This document shows, in pieces, positions 31,905 through 38,289 of a DNA stretch of 40,684 nt. The notes beneath the pieces were generated by a model that was not told where the DNA came from, did not search any database, and saw only the letters and a list, made by a program, of their open reading frames with translations. The DNA comes from Elusimicrobia bacterium RIFOXYD2_FULL_34_15. Lineage in GTDB: Bacteria; Elusimicrobiota; UBA8919. How positions within the stretch are numbered: position 1 is the first letter of the stretch; the number at the start of each line of letters is the position of its first letter. Where the stretch lies: assembly GCA_001800605.1 (NCBI GenBank), contig MGVS01000069.1:1-40684 (forward strand), given 5' to 3'. The translations under genes and the position numbers were made by a program.

Positions 31905-33187
31905 AGAAGTTTATATTCTATTTACTCATTACCTATTACTCGTTACTCGTTACTATTCTTTACGCCCAGCAGCTCACAGAGCGGGTTTTGACTTTACAAG
32001 AAAGTAGCAGGCTTGCTATTTCAAATAGCCAGCGGCTTCTTTCTGCGGAACAGGATATAAATATTGCTAAACAGCGGTTGAACGAAGCAAGATCTATAAT
32101 GTACCCTCAGCTCGAATTTAATACTAACTATTCAAAATTCGATGCACAAAGTCCACTGCTGTTAAATTCTGTTCTCGGGAATACAATTCTTCCTCAGACA
32201 AATAATATTAATGAAATAGGAGAATATTATACAACGAAATTATCGCTTATTCAAATATTGTGGAATGGTGCGAAATTAGGAACGACAAAAAAATTTGCGG
32301 AAGCGGAACTTAAGGCTGCAGAAAGCGATTACGAGGCAGTAAAAAATAAAACGGTTTCGTCTTCTAAAAAAATGTTTTATAAACTTTTAGCTATACAAAG
32401 GAAACTAGATGTTTGCAAGAATATTATTAATTTAAGTAATGATAAGAAAAATAATTATATCAGTAAAAAGAACAAATTTTTAATCCAACGTACTTTAGTA
32501 AGAATAAATGCTGCTAGTGAAAAAACTGAGAAAGATCAAGAGGTAGCAAAAATTGATTTTCTTGATTCTATCGGCATAGAATATAACACAATATTTGTAA
32601 TAAAAGGTGATTTAGAATATAAAAAAGCAGATGCAGATTTGAATAAGTGTCTTGCGTGGGCTATGGAATACAGGCCAGAACTTAAAAAAATAGAATTGCA
32701 GGAACAGATGGATGCACTTTCTGTTAATCTTTCACTATCAGGAAGATATCCGATTGTTGCAATAGGCGGCAACTATCAGCTTGAAGATACAAAATGGCCT
32801 TTTGAAAAAAAATCCTGGAATGCTACCGTGAGCATGACGCTTCCGATATTTGACGGTTTTGGCCAGTTTGCAAGAATAAAACAGAGAAAATATCAATACC
32901 GGAAAGCACAAATAAACAGAGCAAATATTGCAGATTCAATAAAAGCAGAAGTAAGAAAAACATTTATTACTTATGAACATGCAATTAAACAGTATGAACA
33001 AAGAAATAAGGATATGGAATCTGTTAATAATTTTGAAAAAGAAGAATTAAAAAATCTTTCGTATGAGGATTATATAGAAGCCTTGAAATTGGTTATGGAT
33101 TCACAGCTTGAATATATAGATGCCATCAAAGACGTCGTAGTTGCAAAAATTGAATTAGAAAATGCCACAGGACGAAGTTTTGAATAA
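31901..33187 (+). CDS. TolC-family outer-membrane efflux protein
   Basis: The protein has 428 residues. The signal peptide covers about 1-23 (ending LYAQQ). Two outer-membrane-efflux-protein repeats follow (about 30-215 and 225-425), with long coiled helices (e.g. EQDINIAKQRLNEARSIMYPQLEFNTNY; LSVNLSLSGRYPIVAIGGNY) and the C-terminal AYIDAIKDVVVAKIELENATG-like end. TolC-type trimers form the outer-membrane duct of type I secretion or RND/ABC efflux. No fusion protein or inner-membrane pump gene is in the window; instead a patatin and a TPR gene follow in overlap. The signal-peptide core is encoded by a perfect period-7 TTAC array (31922-31956). Confidence 0.88.
   Translation: MKKFIFYLLITYYSLLVTILYAQQLTERVLTLQESSRLAISNSQRLLSAEQDINIAKQRLNEARSIMYPQLEFNTNYSKFDAQSPLLLNSVLGNTILPQTNNINEIGEYYTTKLSLIQILWNGAKLGTTKKFAEAELKAAESDYEAVKNKTVSSSKKMFYKLLAIQRKLDVCKNIINLSNDKKNNYISKKNKFLIQRTLVRINAASEKTEKDQEVAKIDFLDSIGIEYNTIFVIKGDLEYKKADADLNKCLAWAMEYRPELKKIELQEQMDALSVNLSLSGRYPIVAIGGNYQLEDTKWPFEKKSWNATVSMTLPIFDGFGQFARIKQRKYQYRKAQINRANIADSIKAEVRKTFITYEHAIKQYEQRNKDMESVNNFEKEELKNLSYEDYIEALKLVMDSQLEYIDAIKDVVVAKIELENATGRSFE
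31922..31956. repeat. Period-7 TTAC minisatellite encoding a signal-peptide core (TolC-like gene)
   Basis: TTAC occurs at 31922, 31929, 31936, 31943 and 31950, exactly seven bases apart. The reverse complement reads GTAACGA, GTAACGA, GTAATAG and GTAATGA, the same units as in the non-coding arrays at 10899 and 11974. In the gene it encodes LLITYYSLLVT-like residues. Confidence 0.8.
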
Positions 33188-34151
33188 ATTTAAAACTATT
33201 AATATAAAACTAAAAATTTTATTACTTGCTATTTACTGCTCATTATTTTTCCCGCCGGCAAATCTTTATTCTAATAATGACAATTTAATAAGAGAACTTC
33301 TGTGGAAAGATTTTTTATCTTTAGGTAAAAATCGGCCCAGGGTCGCGGTTGTATTGGGTGGCGGCGGAGCAAGAGGCTTTGCACACATCGGAGTTTTAAA
33401 AGCATTAGAAGAGAGTAAAATTCCCATAGATATTATAGTGGGAACCAGTGCCGGTGCATTGATTGGCGGGCTTTATGCTTCCGGGATGGAAATATCTGAA
33501 ATAGAAGAAATTGGAAGTGATATTGGATGGAATAAAATTTCAAATCTCTCATTTTTCAAAATGCTTACTTTGATAACAGCTGATTCACTAATTAGTCATA
33601 GAAAATTAGAAGTGTATCTTGAAAAACATATAGGGAAAAAAAGGTTTGACGAACTAAATATTTCTTTCGCCTGTATTGCCTGTGATATAAAAACCGGAGA
33701 AAGGATTGTTTTCAAAGACGGAGATGTAGGTTTTGCAATGATGGTTTCTGCAACCATCCCCGGTGTTTTTAAGCCCGTGGAGTACAGGCATCGTCTTCTT
33801 ATCGATGGCGGAGTCGTGAATAATTTACCGGTTGATATCGCTAAAGTTTTGGGAGCAGATTTTATCATTGCTGTTTATCCGGAGGCGGATTTTTCGTTGT
33901 TTGAAGTAAAAAATGTTTTAACTACTCTTTACAGGGTAATAAATATACAAGGTAACTTTTTGGTAGAAGATCAACTAAACAATGCAGATTTTGCAGTAAT
34001 TCCCGATGTAAAAAGTGTAAGCGATATTGAACTTAATAGATCTGAAGAATGTATTGAGGCAGGGCTGATTTCAACGAGGAGTAAAGTAAATAATATCAAA
34101 GATAAAGTTTTAGAAAAATACATAAGCAAAATTGTCCTAAATAAACCATGA
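33162..34151 (+). CDS. Patatin-like phospholipase (RssA/YchK-type)
   Basis: The protein has 329 residues. A hydrophobic N-terminus (about 15-37) acts as a signal or anchor. The patatin domain shows the oxyanion loop GGGGARGFAHIG, nucleophile Ser96 in GTSAG and catalytic Asp215 in DGGVVNNLP. It forms a Ser-Asp dyad that hydrolyses acyl esters of phospholipids. The gene overlaps the TolC-like gene by 26 bp. A TTG at 33180, with AGGA seven bases upstream, is a good alternative start and gives a more typical signal peptide. It ends in an ATGA overlap with the TPR gene, so the three are probably co-translated and act at the envelope. Confidence 0.9.
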   Translation: MPQDEVLNKFKTINIKLKILLLAIYCSLFFPPANLYSNNDNLIRELLWKDFLSLGKNRPRVAVVLGGGGARGFAHIGVLKALEESKIPIDIIVGTSAGALIGGLYASGMEISEIEEIGSDIGWNKISNLSFFKMLTLITADSLISHRKLEVYLEKHIGKKRFDELNISFACIACDIKTGERIVFKDGDVGFAMMVSATIPGVFKPVEYRHRLLIDGGVVNNLPVDIAKVLGADFIIAVYPEADFSLFEVKNVLTTLYRVINIQGNFLVEDQLNNADFAVIPDVKSVSDIELNRSEECIEAGLISTRSKVNNIKDKVLEKYISKIVLNKP

Positions 34152-34999
34152 AAAAGATACTTTGTTTCTTACTTTCTACCTTTTTACCTTTTTACCTTGC
34201 TACCTGCCTTTTATATTCTGAAATTGATAAAATAGCGGAAAAAAGAGCCGATAGTTCTTATAGTATTCAATCTAAATCAAAAAAAGAAAAAATTAAATTT
34301 TATGTTTCTGAAGGAAACGAACATCTGATACGCGGTGAATATAGCGATGCAATTGATTTTTACAACAAGGCAAGAGAATTGAAAAAAAAGAATTCAAATG
34401 TGCTTTTTTTACTGGGTGAAGCATACCGGCTTGCAGATATGAAGGAAGAAGCGATAAATTCTTACGAAAAAGCATTGGAATTTGGTTCGAAGGATATAAG
34501 AATTTATTTAGGGCTTGGAAATATTTTCAAATTAAAATATCTGTATAATGAATCTGAAGAATTTTATGATAGAGCGTTAAAAGATGAAGAGAATAATATT
34601 ACGGCACTTAGAGGTCTTGCAGAAGCTTATGAAACCGAAGGCAGGTATCAGAAATCACTTTTGCTGTATGAAAAAATATACTCGGTGGATTCTTCGCATG
34701 AAATGAAATTTAAGATAGCTTTTTTAAATGTTTTAATTGGAAATTATGATAAAGCTGAAAAATATATTGGTAGTTTACCTGGATCTAAAATTTTAAACGG
34801 ATATATAAATATTAAAAAAAATCCTAATCTTGCTTTAAAAGAATTTACATCTACAAATGAACATCTTTTGAAAGCATTGGTATATTTAGAAATGAAAAAT
34901 ACTGTGGATGCAAAAAAAGATTTGGAAATATTAATTAATCAGGACGAAAATACACTATCAAAAAGACTTGCCACTATTTTATATAAAGATTTGAATTAA
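34148..34999 (+). CDS. Secreted TPR-repeat protein
   Basis: The protein has 283 residues. A signal peptide (about 1-23) is followed by about six TPR-like units (e.g. NSNVLFLLGEAYRLADMKEEAINSYEKAL, ITALRGLAEAYETEGRYQKSLLLYEKIY). No catalytic motif is seen. TPR arrays bind partner proteins, and its operon-mates (TolC-like, patatin) suggest a periplasmic assembly role (inference). The signal-peptide codons contain TAC cores at 34170, 34177, 34185, 34193 and 34201 with period 7-8, of the minisatellite type seen elsewhere here. A repeat element begins on the stop codon. Confidence 0.82.
   Translation: MKKILCFLLSTFLPFYLATCLLYSEIDKIAEKRADSSYSIQSKSKKEKIKFYVSEGNEHLIRGEYSDAIDFYNKARELKKKNSNVLFLLGEAYRLADMKEEAINSYEKALEFGSKDIRIYLGLGNIFKLKYLYNESEEFYDRALKDEENNITALRGLAEAYETEGRYQKSLLLYEKIYSVDSSHEMKFKIAFLNVLIGNYDKAEKYIGSLPGSKILNGYINIKKNPNLALKEFTSTNEHLLKALVYLEMKNTVDAKKDLEILINQDENTLSKRLATILYKDLN
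34170..34204. repeat. TACC-type octamer/heptamer array in signal-peptide codons (TPR gene)
   Basis: TAC cores occur at 34170, 34177, 34185, 34193 and 34201. On the complementary strand the units read AGGTAAAA, AGGTAAAA and AGGTAGAA, related to the GTAA arrays elsewhere. They encode the hydrophobic signal-peptide core. Confidence 0.6.
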
Positions 35000-35115
35000 A
35001 GCTCCATAACTTTACACTTAAGGGAACTTTATTGTTTAGGAGCTGAAGTCCCCGCCTACGCCAAAGCTACGGTGGGCAGGCGCCGAAGCTAAAATAGGGC
35101 AATTCACAGGGCGGT
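34999..35115. repeat. AAGCTCC element, copy B (upstream of lysA)
   Basis: It starts with AAGCTCC on the TPR stop codon. It then has GCTGAAGTCCCC, CCTACGCCAA, AGCTACGG-TGGGCAGGCG-CCGAAGCT (35065-35090) and AAAATAGGGCAATT. Block order matches copy A at 26263. It fills the 130-base gap before the lysA ribosome site. Confidence 0.75.
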
Positions 35116-35148
35116 ATTTAGCGAAGGCGGATGAAGGGGAGAGCTTAT

Positions 35149-36354
35149 ATGCTAAGTTATAAAAACAACCAGTTATTTGTTGATAGCGTTCCGGTTTCTA
35201 TTTTAGCAAATAAAACGGATACACCGTTTTATTTATATAGCAAAAACAAATTATCGGAAAAATATAATGAAATTAATAATGCTTTTTCAAAAGTAAATCA
35301 CATAATTTGTTATGCAACTAAAGCAAACGAAAACGTATATTTATTAAAAATCCTTGCTAAAAAAGGCTGCGGTTGCGATATCGTTTCCATCGGCGAATTA
35401 AATCTTGCGCTAAAAGCCGGCATCAATCCTAAAAAAATTGTTTTTGCGGGCGTAGGAAAAAGAGATGATGAAATAAAATTAGCAATAAAATCAGGTATAC
35501 TGATGTTTAATATTGAATCAATACCTGAACTTTATAGGATTGACAAAATTGCAAAAGCGCTTAACAAAATTGCAAGGATAGCTTTCCGAGTAAATCCGGA
35601 TATTGATGCAAAGACACATCCTCATATAACCACCGGGCTTTCGCATAATAAATTCGGATTATGTTTTGATGAAGCATTTGATGGATATATATTGGCCAAG
35701 TCGCTGAAAAATATCGAAATAGCCGGGATTCACACGCATATTGGCTCGCAAATAACCGATATAGATTCGTTTATACTTGCATCAAAAAAAATGTCGAGTT
35801 ATATTTCAAAACTAAAATCTGCAGGAATAAAATTAAAATACATTGATATGGGCGGCGGATTAGGAATAAAATACAAAGATGAAAAAGTGATAAATCCTGT
35901 AGATTATGCAGATGCAATTTTAAAATATCTACCCGGAAACTATACAATAATATTAGAACCGGGAAGATTTTTAGTTGCTGAAACCGGCGTATTGATTACA
36001 AAAGTAATTTATGTTAAAAAAACAGCAAAAAAGAATTTTTTAGTAGTAGATGCCGGAATGAACGATTTAGTCAGGCCTGCGATTTATGGTGCATATCATG
36101 AAATAATTCCGGTTAAATGGAAAAACGGCAAGAAACATAATTGGGATGTAGTTGGTCCTATTTGTGAATCTTCTGATGTATTTGCAAAAGACCGCTCGAT
36201 GCCGCTTGCTTCAGAAGGCGATTATCTTGCGATATTATGTGCAGGTGCATATGGGTATTCAATGTCTTCAAATTATAATATGCGGCCTCGTCCGGCAGAA
36301 ATAATAGTTGAAGATAATAAATATAAAGTGATAAGGGATAAAGAAAAGTTATAA
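35149..36354 (+). CDS. lysA: Diaminopimelate decarboxylase
   Basis: The protein is 401 residues from ATG 35149, chosen because AAGGGGAG (35134-35141) lies seven bases upstream. An in-frame ATG at 35131 lies before the ribosome site and is less likely. The PLP-binding Lys58 sits in CYATKAN. The family blocks GIHTHIGSQI, DMGGGLGIKY, ILEPGRFLVAETG and GPICESSD (Cys339, the dimer active-site cysteine) are all present, as is AYGYSMSSNYN. It removes CO2 from meso-diaminopimelate to yield L-lysine. dapF, which makes that substrate, follows 23 bases later, so the last two lysine steps are paired. A repeat element separates it from the upstream TPR gene. Confidence 0.97.
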   Translation: MLSYKNNQLFVDSVPVSILANKTDTPFYLYSKNKLSEKYNEINNAFSKVNHIICYATKANENVYLLKILAKKGCGCDIVSIGELNLALKAGINPKKIVFAGVGKRDDEIKLAIKSGILMFNIESIPELYRIDKIAKALNKIARIAFRVNPDIDAKTHPHITTGLSHNKFGLCFDEAFDGYILAKSLKNIEIAGIHTHIGSQITDIDSFILASKKMSSYISKLKSAGIKLKYIDMGGGLGIKYKDEKVINPVDYADAILKYLPGNYTIILEPGRFLVAETGVLITKVIYVKKTAKKNFLVVDAGMNDLVRPAIYGAYHEIIPVKWKNGKKHNWDVVGPICESSDVFAKDRSMPLASEGDYLAILCAGAYGYSMSSNYNMRPRPAEIIVEDNKYKVIRDKEKL

Positions 36355-36377
36355 TTCTGATTTATAGAGGGAATAAA

Positions 36378-37217
36378 ATGCAAAAAATAAACTTTGCAAA
36401 AATGTCGGGTAGCGGTAATGATTTTGTTGTATTGGACAATAGAAAAAAAATTGTAAAAAATCTGTCAAATTTTGCTAAAAAATACTGCCATAGAAAGTTT
36501 GGTATTGGTGCTGACGGTATTTTGCTTGTTGAAAATTCTAAAATTGCAGATTTCAAAATGATATATTATAATTCAGATGGTTCGCGCGCGTCTTTTTGCG
36601 GTAATGGAGCAAGATGTATTTCTTTATTTGCATATATTAAAAAGATTGCTCACCAAAAGATGACGTTTGAATCCGATGCCGGCATTATTTCTGCAGAAAT
36701 TAAAAATGACATGAAATGTCATTGCGAGCGATCCGCCAGCTGGCGGAGAGCGTGGCAATCCTATTGTATAAAAATAAAAATGCCATCCCCAAAAGATATA
36801 AAACAAAATATAAAAATCGGAATTGACAAAAAAAATTTGGATGTATCATACATCAACACCGGTGTTCCGCATGTTGTATTATTTATAAACAATATAAAAA
36901 ATATTGATGTAGATAATCTTGGCAGAAAAATAAGATATCACAAGCAATTTCAGCCCCGGGGTGCAAATGCAGATTTTGTAAAAATATTAGGAAAAAATAA
37001 AATTCAGGTAAGGACTTACGAACGGGGTGTTGAAGGTGAAACTCTTGCCTGCGGGACCGGCGTGGTTGCTTCTTCGGTAATATCTATTACAAAAGGCCTT
37101 GTTTTATCGCCGGTAAATGTCTTAACTCATGGTGGAGAAATATTAAAGGTCTATCATGACTGCTGTAATACCTTTTTTGAAGGAAAGGTTTATATAACAT
37201 TCGAAGGCAGAATATAA
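36378..37217 (+). CDS. dapF: Diaminopimelate epimerase with an in-frame repeat insertion
   Basis: The protein has 279 residues. The two catalytic cysteines are in place: Cys74 in FCGNGARC and the later one in GETLACGTG. The N-terminal KMSGSGNDFVVLDN, GIGADGILL and PRGANADFV also match DapF. It converts LL- to meso-diaminopimelate for lysine and peptidoglycan. Residues about 110-129 (containing CHCERSASWRRAWQS) have no counterpart in the family. They are encoded by a palindromic repeat placed in frame between the beta strand ending SAEIK and the strand IKIKMPSP. The insert adds two Cys, four Arg and two Trp. The insertion point is probably a surface hairpin of the first domain. A GAGGGA ribosome site precedes the ATG. 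Confidence 0.95.
   Translation: MQKINFAKMSGSGNDFVVLDNRKKIVKNLSNFAKKYCHRKFGIGADGILLVENSKIADFKMIYYNSDGSRASFCGNGARCISLFAYIKKIAHQKMTFESDAGIISAEIKNDMKCHCERSASWRRAWQSYCIKIKMPSPKDIKQNIKIGIDKKNLDVSYINTGVPHVVLFINNIKNIDVDNLGRKIRYHKQFQPRGANADFVKILGKNKIQVRTYERGVEGETLACGTGVVASSVISITKGLVLSPVNVLTHGGEILKVYHDCCNTFFEGKVYITFEGRI
36706..36764. repeat. In-frame palindromic repeat inside dapF
   Basis: ATGACA (36706-36711) and TGTCAT (36717-36722) pair. They are followed by TGCGAGCGA, the perfect 16-bp palindrome TCCGCCAGCTGGCGGA (36732-36747) and AGCGTGGCAATCC. This is the layout of a widespread interspersed repeat (TGTCATTGCGAG...GTGGCAATC). Its GC content is far above the surrounding gene. Confidence 0.85.
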
Positions 37218-37219
37218 TA

Positions 37220-37362
37220 AAGGCAGGCAAAGGGGTAACCCGCCACTGAATCGTTGGCGAGGTACCTCGCTAGGCGGCTTAAAACTCTTTGAGTTTTAAG
37301 CCAGCGACCCTCCCGCTTCGCCAAAGCGAAGCGAGTCGGGCAGTCGCCTGCGGCGACTGGGT
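37220..37362. repeat. Cluster of four palindromes upstream of ybaB
   Basis: Four perfect palindromes or hairpins follow each other: GCGAGGTACCTCGC (37257-37270), GGCTTAAAACTC/GAGTTTTAAGCC (37276-37302), CGCTTCGC/GCGAAGCG (37314-37333) and CAGTCGCC/GGCGACTG (37341-37359). The GC-rich block starts at the dapF stop codon and ends just before the ybaB ribosome site. No T-run follows any stem. Confidence 0.8.
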
Positions 37363-37372
37363 AGGAGATTTT

Positions 37373-37630
37373 ATGTTTGATAAATTGAAGCAATTGAAAC
37401 AACTGAAAGATTTACAGAGTATGCTTTCACAGGAAAGAGTAGAAGTTGAAAAAGATGGAGTCAAAGTAGTTATTAACGGCAAATTGGAAGTTGAAAGCGT
37501 TCAGGTAAACCCTGCTTTAGACAAAGAAAAACAGGAAAAAATCTTAAAAGATTGTTTTAACGACGCAATCAAAAGAATTAATTTCAGTATCGCACAAAAA
37601 ATGGCTAAAATACCAGGGATGGGGCTGTAA
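37373..37630 (+). CDS. ybaB: YbaB/EbfC-family nucleoid-associated protein
   Basis: The protein has 85 residues, slightly shorter than the usual 100. The basic N-terminal helix (MFDKLKQLKQLKDLQSML) and the central beta strands (VEVEKDGVKVVINGKLEVESV) are typical, as is the C-terminal helix with KRINFSIAQKMAKIPGMGL. YbaB dimers bind DNA and help organise the nucleoid; the gene often sits by dnaX and recR, which are absent here. ATG 37373 is chosen because AGGAG lies five bases before it. Upstream in-frame codons from TTG 37289 would encode repeat sequence only. Confidence 0.88.
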   Translation: MFDKLKQLKQLKDLQSMLSQERVEVEKDGVKVVINGKLEVESVQVNPALDKEKQEKILKDCFNDAIKRINFSIAQKMAKIPGMGL

Positions 37631-37651
37631 ATAATATTTAAAAGTAAGATT

Positions 37652-37690
37652 CCCTGCCTGCCGGCAGGTTCGTTATCATTCAGAATGACA
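37652..37690. repeat. CCTGCCTGCCGGCAGG / TCATTCAGAATGA repeat at the macrodomain gene start
   Basis: CCTGCCGGCAGG-type palindrome (about 37655-37668) is followed by TTCGTTATCATTCAGAATGAC. The latter half is itself an inverted repeat (TCATTC/GAATGA) and is the reverse form of a common interspersed repeat end. The start codon of the next gene (37685) lies in it. Confidence 0.65.
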
Positions 37691-38275
37691 AAAGTTGAAT
37701 TATTTCTCGGTGATATTACAGAACTAAAAGTTGACGCAATTGTTAACGCTGCAAATACAACACTTTTAGGAGGCGGCGGAGTTGACGGTGCGATTCACAG
37801 AGCAGCCGGGCCAAAACTTTTAGAAGAATGCAAAAAACTTAACGGTTGCAAAACCGGTGAAGCAAAGATTACAAAAGGATATAATCTACCCGCAAAATAT
37901 GTTATTCATACCGTAGGCCTTGTCTGGCGAGGCGGCAATTCTGGTGAAGAAAAATTGCTGGCATCCTGTTATAAAAATTCTTTAGAGTTAGCAGTCAACC
38001 CCATTAGAGAAATAGCTAATGACCCAAAAAATATTAATTTCACTTATGCAGTAGATAATGAATTCTCTAACAGGACAAAGAATAATATCAAATCAATCGC
38101 CTTCCCATCAATTTCAACCGGTGCTTATGGATTCCCGATAGAGAAAGCGGCACCGATTGCTCTAAATGAAGTGAAGAATTTTATAGTAAAAGATAATAGT
38201 TTAGAAAAAATTATTTTCGTATTATTTTCAGAAAATGATTTAAAAATATATACCGATTTTTATAAAAATTTTTGA
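37685..38275 (+). CDS. Macrodomain ADP-ribose-binding protein (MacroD/YmdB-type) with an in-frame insertion
   Basis: The protein has 196 residues. It shows [34 protein letters not shown] (residues 9-42) with the ADP-ribose-binding Asp10 and Asn24, the Gly-rich loop 29-32 and the diagnostic GVDGAIH. The second binding loop is [10 protein letters not shown] (142-151). These enzymes remove ADP-ribose from proteins or hydrolyse O-acetyl-ADP-ribose. Residues about 104-132 (NPIREIAND to SNRTK) are extra relative to the family, which runs directly from SLELA to IKSIAFP; they are encoded by an inverted-repeat element. The ATG lies within another repeat and lacks a ribosome site. No ADP-ribosyltransferase partner is visible nearby. 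Confidence 0.92.
   Translation: MTKVELFLGDITELKVDAIVNAANTTLLGGGGVDGAIHRAAGPKLLEECKKLNGCKTGEAKITKGYNLPAKYVIHTVGLVWRGGNSGEEKLLASCYKNSLELAVNPIREIANDPKNINFTYAVDNEFSNRTKNNIKSIAFPSISTGAYGFPIEKAAPIALNEVKNFIVKDNSLEKIIFVLFSENDLKIYTDFYKNF
37997..38076. repeat. In-frame inverted-repeat element inside the macrodomain gene
   Basis: The left end (CCCCATTAGAGAAAT, about 37999-38013) and right end (AATTCTCTAACAGGA, 38061-38075) are imperfect inverted repeats sharing TTAGAGAA. CATTAG/CTAATG (38002-38021) adds an internal hairpin. It covers the 29-residue insertion exactly. Confidence 0.7.
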
Positions 38276-38289
38276 TTAAGGGAGGAATA

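Noticed and set aside
34999-35148. Lysine riboswitch ahead of lysA
   Set aside because: The leader is filled by the AAGCTCC repeat, which also occurs ahead of an unrelated MBL gene. The conserved lysine-riboswitch core is not seen.
37289-37372. Longer YbaB start at TTG 37289
   Set aside because: The extra residues are translated repeat sequence, and a good ribosome site (AGGAG) precedes ATG 37373.
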